From assembly GCA_009929175.1 (NCBI GenBank), contig SABC01000001.1:42593-106592 (forward strand): a stretch of 64,000 nt of DNA. The letters are read 5' to 3'. A model generated the notes under the pieces. The model saw only the letters and a program-made list of their open reading frames with translations, ran no database searches and was not told the origin of the DNA. A program made the position numbers and the translations under genes. This DNA is from Bacteroidia bacterium. Its GTDB lineage: Bacteria; Bacteroidota; Bacteroidia; Bacteroidales; UBA932. The stretch's first letter is position 1. Each line of letters opens with the position of its first letter. Positions 9,763-18,957 of this stretch are shown one piece after another.

Positions 9763-11535
9763 TCAATAGATACCTCTCTCGGTATAGGCTGTATGCAGCA
9801 ATTCATGTGAGATATGTCCCAGAGGTTCTGTAAGGAACTCCTCGTATATGGCTTTGATCGCCGGATTCTCGTGGGATTTACGGATAGGGTGCAGTTTGTC
9901 TTCCCTGTAAATGGAATCTGCCCGTTTTTGGCGAATGGCCCATGTAGTTGGTATTGGTTGCCCGCCACCGCCAAGGCACCCTCCCGGACATGTCATAACC
10001 TCTATGAAAGCATAGGGTGATTTTCCCTCTTCTATCTGTTCCAAAAGGGTCCTGGCATTTTTAAGGGTATGTGCCACGGCAACTTTGATCTTGGTCCCGG
10101 CAAGGTCCAGCTCTGCCTCCTTGATCCCCTCAAAACCCCTCACCACATTGAGGTCTATTTTATCCAGAGGCTTCCCTGTAATCACCTCGTAGGCTGTTCT
10201 TACAGCAGCCTCCATCACACCTCCGGTAGCTCCGAATATGACACCTGCACCTGTCGATATGCCCAGAGGCTTATCAAATTCCTCAACATGCAGATGTTCG
10301 AAATCGACCCCTTTCCGTTTGAACATTTTGGCCAGCTCCCTTGTGGTAAGAACATAATCCACATCGTAGAAACTCTCACCCTCCTGCAAACCCATCTTCT
10401 CCTGCCAATAGTGGAAGGCCGACTTCATCTCGGGCCGTTTGCATTCGAATTTCTTTGCAGTGCAGGGCATAATTGAAACAACCACCAATTTGCGCGGGTC
10501 TATGTTCATCTTCTCTGCATAGTAGGTTTTGGCTACCGCTCCGAACATTTGCTGGGGCGATTTGCAGGTAGAGAGATGTTCCAGCGATTTTGGGAAGAAA
10601 TGTTCTATGAACTTAATCCAGCCGGGAGAGCATGAGGTAACCATCGGCAGGGTTCCCCCGCTCTTTATACGGTGTATCAGCTCATAACCCTCTTCCATGA
10701 TTGTGAGGTCGGCAGTGAACTGAGTGTCGAAGATCTTGTCAAATCCCAGCTTCCTGAGGGCTGCCACCATTTGGCCTGTAACCAGGGCACCCTCTTCCAT
10801 TCCCATGGCCTCACCTATACCCACACGGATAGCCGGTGCTGTCTGCACAATCACCACCTTGTCCTTGTCATATAGGTCCGCAAAAACTTCGTTGGTCTCA
10901 TCCCTTTCTACAATGGCTGCAGTAGGGCAAACCAAAGCGCACTGGCCGCAGCTGGTACAAGCCACGTTACCAAGTCCCTTATCTTCGAATGTCCCAATCC
11001 TGCTTCTCAGCCCTCTGCCGGTGAAGTCTATGGCGAAAACAGATTGTACCTCGGCACAAACGGCAACGCATCTGCCGCAAAGGATACATTTGTCGGGGTT
11101 CCTGATTAGTGCCAGGGAGGAGTTGTCGGGCTCCATATGAGGTTTTGTACGGGGAAAGGCATCTTCCTTGATTCCCAACACCGCCGACAGATCCTGAAGT
11201 TCACAGTTTCCGTTTCTTTCGCATACCAAACAATCCTTTGGATGGTTGGCAAGGAGTAGTTCAAGGTTCATTTTGCGGGCCTGGTCTATCTGCGGGGAGT
11301 GGGTAACCACCTCCATACCTTCACGGATGTTAGTCACACATGAACGGACCAAAGTCTTTGCCCCTTTGAGCTCCACCACGCAAATGCCACAGGATGCATT
11401 GTAGGAAACATCCTTCAAGTAACATAGCGAAGGGATACTTATCCCTATCTCGTTGCAAGCTTCCAGGATGCTTTTGCCTCCACCCACTTCGTAAGGGCGG
11501 CCGTCGATCGTTACATTTATTTTTTTCTTTTCCAT
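9763..11535 (-). CDS. hydA: [FeFe]-hydrogenase catalytic subunit (NAD-linked/bifurcating type, HydA)
   Basis: N-terminal 2Fe-2S and NuoG-like domains, two 4Fe-4S motifs, H-cluster motifs TSCSPGW, MPCTAKKFE, MTCPGGCLGGGGQP. Confidence 0.93.
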   Translation of the reverse strand: MEKKKINVTIDGRPYEVGGGKSILEACNEIGISIPSLCYLKDVSYNASCGICVVELKGAKTLVRSCVTNIREGMEVVTHSPQIDQARKMNLELLLANHPKDCLVCERNGNCELQDLSAVLGIKEDAFPRTKPHMEPDNSSLALIRNPDKCILCGRCVAVCAEVQSVFAIDFTGRGLRSRIGTFEDKGLGNVACTSCGQCALVCPTAAIVERDETNEVFADLYDKDKVVIVQTAPAIRVGIGEAMGMEEGALVTGQMVAALRKLGFDKIFDTQFTADLTIMEEGYELIHRIKSGGTLPMVTSCSPGWIKFIEHFFPKSLEHLSTCKSPQQMFGAVAKTYYAEKMNIDPRKLVVVSIMPCTAKKFECKRPEMKSAFHYWQEKMGLQEGESFYDVDYVLTTRELAKMFKRKGVDFEHLHVEEFDKPLGISTGAGVIFGATGGVMEAAVRTAYEVITGKPLDKIDLNVVRGFEGIKEAELDLAGTKIKVAVAHTLKNARTLLEQIEEGKSPYAFIEVMTCPGGCLGGGGQPIPTTWAIRQKRADSIYREDKLHPIRKSHENPAIKAIYEEFLTEPLGHISHELLHTAYTERGIY

Positions 11536-11537
11536 GA

Positions 11538-14500
11538 TTATTCCTCCTCATTGTTTACAGTTACCCTTACATCACAACGCAGGCATCTGGCTACCTCTTC
11601 GTATGCCTGCTCTTTGGTGTAACCCAGGTTGATTTCCTTGAAATTCCCGGTCCTCTCTTCGAGGGGCCTTTTGACCGAGTAGTGCCTGTTGCCCCCTTCG
11701 GGTTTGAGTGGCACCTCGTTGCTGTAGTCAAATGCTCGGAACAATTTATGGAACCTTCGTTTGTTTGTAAGCTCAAAATCAATTACCTCAGCTGCCTTTT
11801 TGGCTATACCCATAGCCTCTGCCGCAGTAGAAGGGCCGGTAACGGCATCCCCAATCGCGTAGATTTTGGGGAAGTTGGTTTTAAAGGTGAAGTGGTCTGC
11901 AAAGATATTTCCGTTGGAGTGGGACTTGATCCCGAACTCTTTGAGGAAAGGTGCCTCAACCTCTTCGCCTACGGCCATGATCACGGTATCGCATCCAACG
12001 ATAAAGGATTCTCCGGTGGGCAATGGTTTGCGCCTGTTGGAGAGGTCAATATCGCCACATGCCATCCTGGCAAGCTCAATACCCCTGACCCTGTCGTTCA
12101 CGTCGGTAAGTATCTCCGTCGGATTGCTCAGGAACAAGAAGTTAACCCCTTCAATTTCGGCTTCCTTGATTTCGTCCTTGTTGGCAGGCATATCGGATTT
12201 GACCCTGCGGTAAACCACTGTAACCTCGGCACCAAATCTTTGGGCAGTCCTGGCAGCATCAATTGCCACATTACCTGCCCCTATCACAACCACATTCTTG
12301 CCAATGTCGGGCTGTACCCCCTTTGCAACATCTTTGAGGAAGTCCATCCCCGAAACCACGCCTTTGAGGTCATTACCTTTCACATTGAGCAAAACATCTT
12401 TATGGGCGCCAACCGCAATTATTATCTTGTTATAGTTATGCTCCAGCTCCTCCATTGAGATATCTTTTCCGACCTTGGTATTGTACCGGAAGGTTACCCC
12501 GAGGCTTTTGATAAACTCAATTTCCCTGTCAAGAGTTTCCAAAGGAAGCCTGTATTTAGGTATGCCCCACCTCAGGATTCCTCCTGCAGCAGGATCAGCC
12601 TCAAAGAGGGTAACCTCGTGACCCAACCTTACAAGGTAAAAAGCAGCTGTTAATCCGGCAGGACCTCCACCGATTATTGCAATTTTCTTGTATGTAGGAG
12701 CCAGTTTTTCACGTATCAAACGGTTGTATATCTTTTGGGATTTCCCCTCCAGGTATACGGTGTCGGCAATATATCTATGGATATCTCCCTGCGAAACCGG
12801 TGCATCCACAGTCTCTCTCAAGCACTTCATCTGACAATGGAAGTGACAGATACGTCCGATTGTCGATGGGAGAGGGTTGTCCCTCAAAGTAGACTCGAAT
12901 GCATCTTCGAGTTTGTCTTCTTTGAGCAACTGCAGGTAACGAGGAATATTCATATGCAGAGGGCAGCTGTTGATACACAATGCTGTAAAGAGCGAATGGC
13001 AGATGCCTGGTTCACACTTTTTCTCTATCATATGGTGGTCATATTCGTCCCGGAAATAACGCAAGGTGGTGAGTACCGGGTTTGGAGCAGTCTGCCCGAG
13101 CCCGCACAAAGCCGTGCTTTTTATAGTATTCCCAAGCTTTACCAAGGTATCCAGGTCTTTTTGGTCTCCTTTGCCTTCGGTGATACGGTTGAGGATATGG
13201 AGGGTCTGGGCAAGCCCTTCTCGGCAAGGGGTACATTTCCCGCATGATTCCCCATTGGAGAATTCCGTGAAATACCTCGCCACATCTACCATACAGTTGT
13301 CCTGGTCCATTACCACCATACCTCCCGAGCCCATAATGGTGCCTAAAGAGTTGAGTGACTCGTAGTCTACAGGCGTACTGAGGTACTCCACCGGGATACA
13401 TCCTCCCGAAGGTCCACCGGTCTGTACCGCCTTTACCCTTTTTTGGGTACCGGTCCCCTCTCCTATTTTAAACACGATGGTTTCCAGTGTAGATCCCAAA
13501 GGAAGTTCGACCAAACCCGTGTTTTTGACCTTACCTACCAAAGAGAAAACTTTAGTTCCGGGGCTCTTTTCGGTTCCCGTACCGGTTAGCCACTCACCTC
13601 CCCTGGAAATTATCACCGGCACATTGCACCATGTCTCAACATTGTTGATATTGGTGGGTTTTCCGTAAAGACCCTTTTCGGCAGGGTAAGGAGGTCTTGG
13701 AGTAGGCCTTCCTGCCTTACCCTCAATACTGTGGATAAGGGCTGTCTCCTCCCCGCAAACAAAAGCGCCTGCCCCCTCAACAATGTCTATGTCAAAGGAG
13801 AATCCCGAATTGAGGATATTCTCTCCCAACAACCCGTGCTCTTTTGCCTGCCTGATTGCTCCTTTGAGACGTTGTACCGCCAATGGGTACTCTGCCCTTA
13901 TATAAACAACACCTTTGGAAGCACCCATTGCGTAGGCCCCTATTGTAAGGCCTTCCAGCAACATGAACGGGTCGCTTTCAATTTCGTTACGGTTCATGAA
14001 TGCACCGGGATCACCTTCGTCGGCATTGCATATCACATATTTTTGATCGGCTTCTACTTTGGCCATCAATTCCCACTTGACTCCGGTTGGGAAACCGGCT
14101 CCTCCGCGCCCCCTGAGTTTTGATTTCTTGACCTCATCGGTTACTGATTCCGGAGTCAATTGGTTCAAAGCTTTGTAAAGGGGGAAATACCCGCCTACGC
14201 CAATGTACTCTTCAATATCGTCGGGAACAATTATCCCGCAATTACGGAGTACAATCTTTTTTTGCCACTTGAAAAAGGGAACTTCGTTCCAAAGCGGGTA
14301 TTCATGCAGCCCTTGGCCGTACTTGAATTCCCCTGTTATAAAGTCCCACTCCTCAACCCGGCACAAAACATTCCTGTATGGCATTATGCCCCTTTCGATG
14401 CCCATAATTATTGGAACCACATCGTTTTCGGTTACCCGGTGCATTATTATAAGGGGCTTCCCTGGAATAAAGATATTTACCAGTGGTTCCTCGGCACAAA

Positions 14501-14702
14501 ATCCAAAACATCCTGTCTTTTTTAGGATTATATCAAGATTGCGCTCCTTGATGCTTCTTTCGAAACTATCATAGAGTACCTCTGCACCCCGGCCAATCCC
14601 GCATGTGCCCATCCCTACTGCAATGTAGGGCTTGCCAGGAACAATCTTACGGGCACCGTTCTCTTTGATTTTTAGTAAATCAGCATAGTCTGATATTCTC
14701 AT
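11538..14702 (-). CDS. HydB/NuoF-like NADH subunit fused to GltD/NfnB-like FAD-NAD(P) oxidoreductase
   Basis: N-terminal NuoF features (RGRGGAGFPTGVKWELM, CNADEGDPGAFMNR, CGEETALIHSIEG, CGKCTPCREG) followed by NSCPLHMNIPRYLQLL, IIGGGPAGLTAAFYLVRLGHEVTLFEAD, VVIGAGNVAIDAARTAQRFGAEVTVVYRR. Confidence 0.92.
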   Translation of the reverse strand: MRISDYADLLKIKENGARKIVPGKPYIAVGMGTCGIGRGAEVLYDSFERSIKERNLDIILKKTGCFGFCAEEPLVNIFIPGKPLIIMHRVTENDVVPIIMGIERGIMPYRNVLCRVEEWDFITGEFKYGQGLHEYPLWNEVPFFKWQKKIVLRNCGIIVPDDIEEYIGVGGYFPLYKALNQLTPESVTDEVKKSKLRGRGGAGFPTGVKWELMAKVEADQKYVICNADEGDPGAFMNRNEIESDPFMLLEGLTIGAYAMGASKGVVYIRAEYPLAVQRLKGAIRQAKEHGLLGENILNSGFSFDIDIVEGAGAFVCGEETALIHSIEGKAGRPTPRPPYPAEKGLYGKPTNINNVETWCNVPVIISRGGEWLTGTGTEKSPGTKVFSLVGKVKNTGLVELPLGSTLETIVFKIGEGTGTQKRVKAVQTGGPSGGCIPVEYLSTPVDYESLNSLGTIMGSGGMVVMDQDNCMVDVARYFTEFSNGESCGKCTPCREGLAQTLHILNRITEGKGDQKDLDTLVKLGNTIKSTALCGLGQTAPNPVLTTLRYFRDEYDHHMIEKKCEPGICHSLFTALCINSCPLHMNIPRYLQLLKEDKLEDAFESTLRDNPLPSTIGRICHFHCQMKCLRETVDAPVSQGDIHRYIADTVYLEGKSQKIYNRLIREKLAPTYKKIAIIGGGPAGLTAAFYLVRLGHEVTLFEADPAAGGILRWGIPKYRLPLETLDREIEFIKSLGVTFRYNTKVGKDISMEELEHNYNKIIIAVGAHKDVLLNVKGNDLKGVVSGMDFLKDVAKGVQPDIGKNVVVIGAGNVAIDAARTAQRFGAEVTVVYRRVKSDMPANKDEIKEAEIEGVNFLFLSNPTEILTDVNDRVRGIELARMACGDIDLSNRRKPLPTGESFIVGCDTVIMAVGEEVEAPFLKEFGIKSHSNGNIFADHFTFKTNFPKIYAIGDAVTGPSTAAEAMGIAKKAAEVIDFELTNKRRFHKLFRAFDYSNEVPLKPEGGNRHYSVKRPLEERTGNFKEINLGYTKEQAYEEVARCLRCDVRVTVNNEEE

Positions 14703-15216
14703 CTTTGTTGTCCTCCTGTAAGTTTTTTAGAATTTTCTTGATTTGTTCCGATGTTACATTGCTGTAAATGATTCCATCCACGGCAACGACAGGAGCCAAG
14801 GCACATTGGCCAAAGCATGCAACCGTCTTTACGGTTATCTGCCTGTCTTCGGTAGTAAAACTTGACTCCCCTGCTTCGAGTGCCTCTTTGCAACCTTGCA
14901 GGGAGGAGAGGTCATCCAGTAAAACCTTGGACCCTTTAGTGTGGCATGCTGTACCACGGCAAACAATTATTGTGTGCTTGCCTTGGGGTTTGAGGTTAAA
15001 GAATGAGTAAAATGTAGCTACACTGTACATTTGGGACAAAGGTGTCTTTGTTTTGGCTGCCAGGTATTCCATGGCATTGCTGTCCAAAAACTTGAACTCG
15101 TTTGCCTCTTGCATCTCTTCCATCATTGTCAGGAGAGCGCCTGGTTTTCCATTGTGCCTGGAGATTATCTCGTCGATGGTTACCCTATCGGCAAGATTAT
15201 CATCGCTGGTATTCAT
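14680..15216 (-). CDS. NuoE/HydC-like 2Fe-2S thioredoxin-fold subunit
   Basis: CRGTACHTKGSKVLLDD ... TVKTVACFGQCALAPVVAVDGIIYSNVT. Confidence 0.92.
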   Translation of the reverse strand: MNTSDDNLADRVTIDEIISRHNGKPGALLTMMEEMQEANEFKFLDSNAMEYLAAKTKTPLSQMYSVATFYSFFNLKPQGKHTIIVCRGTACHTKGSKVLLDDLSSLQGCKEALEAGESSFTTEDRQITVKTVACFGQCALAPVVAVDGIIYSNVTSEQIKKILKNLQEDNKDENIRLC

Positions 15217-15355
15217 AGGCTGATTTTTTTATTGGTTAATATATGGTGCTTAATGAGTTTCCATGGATACAGGTAATCTCTGCATAACCTTAACCTTTGC
15301 CTTTTCTGCTATCTCTCAGGGCTATTTTTTTTGACAAAACAAACTTTTTGCCATT

Positions 15356-15386
15356 CAAATATAATAATTTTATACACCAAAACAAC
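15356..15386 (-). promoter_or_regulatory. Possible promoter of the hydrogenase operon
   Basis: Minus-strand TATATTTG (plus CAAATATA 15356-15363) with TTG-complement at 15383-15385; implies a leader of about 130 nt. Confidence 0.4.
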
Positions 15387-15530
15387 AATAAATAGTATAT
15401 TTTTAAACATCTACTAACTAATTAATTAAATGTTATTACAAATTGAAAGTATACGATTGCGATTTGTAATAATGATTGTTTTGGGCTTTTATAATAATAT
15501 TTTTAAATTTGTATAAACCTAATATTTTTT

Positions 15531-16685
15531 ATGATCCGGGATATAGTGCTTACGCTACCTTTTTTTGTCTGTTTCTTTTGGTCCTTGACTCTTTTGGTGG
15601 ACTACAAGAAAAACGACCGGTCAAAAAATATTTTGTTGCTTTTTATGTCCATATTGGCACTGTTGTATGCCGGTCATGCATTTTATTTTTCCATGGACAA
15701 AAAAGTGTATACATTGATAGATCCTTTTTACACTTTCTCCAACCTTGCAGTATTTCCCCTCTTCCTTGTCTACATAAGGAGCCTTACAAAAGAGGGCCCT
15801 TTGGACAAACGGTTATACTGGCTTTTTGCCCCTTCATTCGTGTTTTCAATAACTTCGGCAGTTGTTTACATTCTGCTCCCTCCTGACGAGTTAAGTGAAT
15901 TCGTCAATTCTTTCGTTTACGGAGAAACATCCGGTATCAGATTTTCCGGTCTGGCACTTTTCCAGACTTGGGTCCTCAAATCGGCCAGGATATACTTTGC
16001 CCTCTTTTTAATCCCATTTGCATACTACAGCTGGATGTATATCCATCAATACGAAAAGAAAATCAGGGAGTTTTACTCCGATACCGAAAAACGCACCTTG
16101 ATCTGGACCGGCAAACTGCTGAGTGCAGTAATCCTGGCTGTGGTTTTTGCAATGGTGCTCAATTTTATCGGGAAGTCCTTTTTTGTCCATGACTTTACAT
16201 TGGTAATTGCCCCTTCGCTCATATTTGCATCCCTTTTGTACAGCATAGGATACCTTGGTCAAAAACAATCTTTCAATATATCTGATTACGAACTGGATTC
16301 CACTGAACCAGAAAGGGGAAACCACCATGACTCCTCAAGGTCAAAGCTGTACGAAGAAATTCTGCTCCTGATGGAAACCAAACAGATATTCCGGAACCCG
16401 GATCTGAGGATTACAGATGTTTCCAACCTCTTAAAAACAAACAGGACATATGTTTCGGGTATAATCAACACCGAATTCAACAGTACATTCTGCGACATGG
16501 TAAACCAATACCGGATAGAATATTCCAAAAAACTTCTTTTGGACCGGAATTTGTACATCCTCCACTATATTTCCGAAGAATCGGGGTTTGCATCGGTCAA
16601 CTCTTTCATGAGGGCATTCAAAAAGTTCACCGGCATGACCCCCGGCCAATTCCGGAAACAGAACATTACTAACAACAATAATTGA
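15531..16685 (+). CDS. Multi-TM membrane protein with C-terminal AraC-type HTH
   Basis: Several hydrophobic helices, then ITDVSNLLKTNRTYVSGIINTEFNSTFCDMVNQYRIEYSKKLL ... SGFASVNSFMRAFKKFTGMTPGQFRKQ. Confidence 0.85.
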   Translation: MIRDIVLTLPFFVCFFWSLTLLVDYKKNDRSKNILLLFMSILALLYAGHAFYFSMDKKVYTLIDPFYTFSNLAVFPLFLVYIRSLTKEGPLDKRLYWLFAPSFVFSITSAVVYILLPPDELSEFVNSFVYGETSGIRFSGLALFQTWVLKSARIYFALFLIPFAYYSWMYIHQYEKKIREFYSDTEKRTLIWTGKLLSAVILAVVFAMVLNFIGKSFFVHDFTLVIAPSLIFASLLYSIGYLGQKQSFNISDYELDSTEPERGNHHDSSRSKLYEEILLLMETKQIFRNPDLRITDVSNLLKTNRTYVSGIINTEFNSTFCDMVNQYRIEYSKKLLLDRNLYILHYISEESGFASVNSFMRAFKKFTGMTPGQFRKQNITNNNN

Positions 16686-16692
16686 TAATTAT

Positions 16693-17391
16693 ATGAAAAG
16701 GACAGCATTGGCACTGATCTTCTTGTTTTCGGTGCTTACAATTTATTCACAGGAGTACACCAAAGAGAATATTCGTTATGTAGAGGTAAACGGCAAAGCC
16801 GAGAAAGAGTTTGTCCCGGACCAAATCTATACCAAGCTTGTTATTACCGAAGCCGACACCAAAGGCAAAAAGTCACTTGAAAAAATTGAAAAGGACCTCT
16901 TCAAGGATTTAACCAATGCCGGGATAGACCCTCAAAAAAACATAACCATCTCGGACATGCAGTCCGACCTGGAGAAGTTCTTGTTAAGGAAAGACAATAT
17001 CGCAGCCACACGCGAGTACATAATAATGGTAACAAGCTCCGGGCAGCTTGCTGAGCTCTTCGGGATACTCAAAAAGCATGAATTGACCGATATCACCGTT
17101 ACCCATGCCAAACTATCCGATCCGGAATCGGCAGGCAGGCAGCTAATCAAGGAGGCAGCAGAAAATGCCAGGAAAAATGCAGAGGCAATTGCAGCAGGGT
17201 TGGGACAACAACTGGGCAAGGCTATATATGCTCAGAGTTACTCCGGTTTCCAGGGTCAGTTGTTTGTGAATACTGCTTCCCGCAGTTTGAAAACCCAGGA
17301 AATGGTCGTTATGGATTCCTCTTACGAGTTACCCGATTTTAGAAAAATCAAACTTACACACAGTGTAACTGTCCGTTTTGAGCTGGAGTAA
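16693..17391 (+). CDS. SIMPL (DUF541) domain protein, secreted
   Basis: Signal peptide; YVEVNGKAEKEFVPDQIYTKLVI and C-terminal VTVRFELE. Confidence 0.8.
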   Translation: MKRTALALIFLFSVLTIYSQEYTKENIRYVEVNGKAEKEFVPDQIYTKLVITEADTKGKKSLEKIEKDLFKDLTNAGIDPQKNITISDMQSDLEKFLLRKDNIAATREYIIMVTSSGQLAELFGILKKHELTDITVTHAKLSDPESAGRQLIKEAAENARKNAEAIAAGLGQQLGKAIYAQSYSGFQGQLFVNTASRSLKTQEMVVMDSSYELPDFRKIKLTHSVTVRFELE

Positions 17392-17401
17392 CCATTGGCC
17401 C

Positions 17402-17473
17402 AAAAAGAAAAAGGCTTTGGCAAACTAACCCCTTTTGCCAAAGCCCGAAGCATTCGGTAAACACCGCAATTGT
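17402..17473 (-). ncRNA. Candidate small RNA ending in an intrinsic terminator
   Basis: Minus strand: TATGTTTG (-7-like, plus 17478-17485), then CCGAATGCTTCGG hairpin and GGCTTTGGCAAA-N9-TTTGCCAAAGCC followed by TTTTTCTTTTT. Confidence 0.35.
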
Positions 17474-17553
17474 CCTGCAAACATAACTATAAATATTCAA
17501 AAACGAAAGTTATTTTCACATTTTAGCTAATATTTTTATAGTTATTCCCAGTA

Positions 17554-18957
17554 ATGCTTTCACTTATTAATATTTTGCCAAAATTGCCATTTCTCCCGAA
17601 AAGCTACTATATCAAGAATATCAGGATTGCATTTCCTGTAATATTATCCTTTGCCGGGCAAGCTTTGGTTCAAATAGCCGACAGTATAATGACTGGCCGG
17701 CTTGGCCCGGTTCCGCTGGCTGCAGTCTCCCTATCGGGAGCTATCGTAATGAATATCCTTGTGCTTGGCATAGGCCTCTCGGTTGGCCTCACCCCAATTG
17801 CCGGAAACTTTTGGGCAACCGGGAAGTTCCGCAAGGTTGCATCCTATTTCCAGAACTCTTTGTTGGTAAATTTCGTTGCATCCATCCTGCTGACAACACT
17901 GCTATTGGCCTTTCTTCCATTTTTGGGAGTCATTGGCCAGCCTCCCGAAGTTGTTGCAATAACAGGCAACTACTATACCTATATTTCTGTTTCCATTATA
18001 CCGTTCATGCTCTTCCAGGCATTCAAACAATTCCTGGAGGGAACAGGAAACACCCGAATCTCCATGCTGATTACACTCTTTTCGGTAGTTTTGAACATCT
18101 TGCTCAACTATTTGCTGATCTTTGGAAAAATGGGATTCCCCCAAATGGGAATTGACGGAGCCGGTCTTGCAACCCTGATAAGCAGATTATTCATGCCGGT
18201 GGCATTCTGGATTGTACTACGTTATAACCAAAGTTATTCCAGATATTTCAAATTCTTTGGCAACACCCGCTTTTCAATACTCAAACAAAAGGAGCTGGTG
18301 AGGATGGGCCTTCCAATTTCCGGACAGATGTCCCTGGAGTTCTTGTCCCTTAGCCTTATAACCCTGATGATGGGTTGGATTAGTACCGCATCGCTTGCCG
18401 CCAACCAGATAGTACAAGCCATGATCAACTTCACATTCATGGTTTCCAACGGCATAGCTGCAGCATCCACAATCCACGTCAGCCACGCATACGGGAAAAG
18501 AGATGTAGGGGAGGTCCGTAAAAACGGATTCGCAGGAATACACCTTTCTACCCTTTTCATGTCGGTTGCAGCTGCTGTTTTCCTGTTTGGGGGGGAGTTC
18601 ATTGCATCCCTCTTTAGCTCTTCTCCCGAAGTGATTGCCATAGCAAAAAAAATATTCGTTGTGGTTGCATTTTTTGAGCTGCTAGACGGGCTGCAGGTAA
18701 CTGCCCTTGGGGCGTTGAGAGGCATTATGGATGTAAAGAAGGCAATGAACTATGCTATAATCTCTTACATCTTTGTATCTATACCTTTTGCCTATTTTGC
18801 CGGCTTTATCCTCGGCTTTGGGGAGATGGGTCTTATCTCTGGTTTTGCAGTAGGCCTTCTTACTGCATCCATCCTTTTTATATCCAGATTCAGCCGCAAA
18901 TGTTCCAATTCTCATACTCTTTTTATAAATTTGGGGTATGAAAAGAAAAAGCATTAG
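17554..18957 (+). CDS. MATE family efflux transporter
   Basis: About 12 TM segments; FPVILSFAGQALVQIADSIMTGRLGPVPLAAVSLSGAI. Confidence 0.92.
   Translation: MLSLINILPKLPFLPKSYYIKNIRIAFPVILSFAGQALVQIADSIMTGRLGPVPLAAVSLSGAIVMNILVLGIGLSVGLTPIAGNFWATGKFRKVASYFQNSLLVNFVASILLTTLLLAFLPFLGVIGQPPEVVAITGNYYTYISVSIIPFMLFQAFKQFLEGTGNTRISMLITLFSVVLNILLNYLLIFGKMGFPQMGIDGAGLATLISRLFMPVAFWIVLRYNQSYSRYFKFFGNTRFSILKQKELVRMGLPISGQMSLEFLSLSLITLMMGWISTASLAANQIVQAMINFTFMVSNGIAAASTIHVSHAYGKRDVGEVRKNGFAGIHLSTLFMSVAAAVFLFGGEFIASLFSSSPEVIAIAKKIFVVVAFFELLDGLQVTALGALRGIMDVKKAMNYAIISYIFVSIPFAYFAGFILGFGEMGLISGFAVGLLTASILFISRFSRKCSNSHTLFINLGYEKKKH

Noticed and set aside
11682-12458. 258-aa plus-strand ORF opposite the hydrogenase fusion gene
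   Set aside because: Antisense to conserved GltD-like coding sequence; no recognisable motif.
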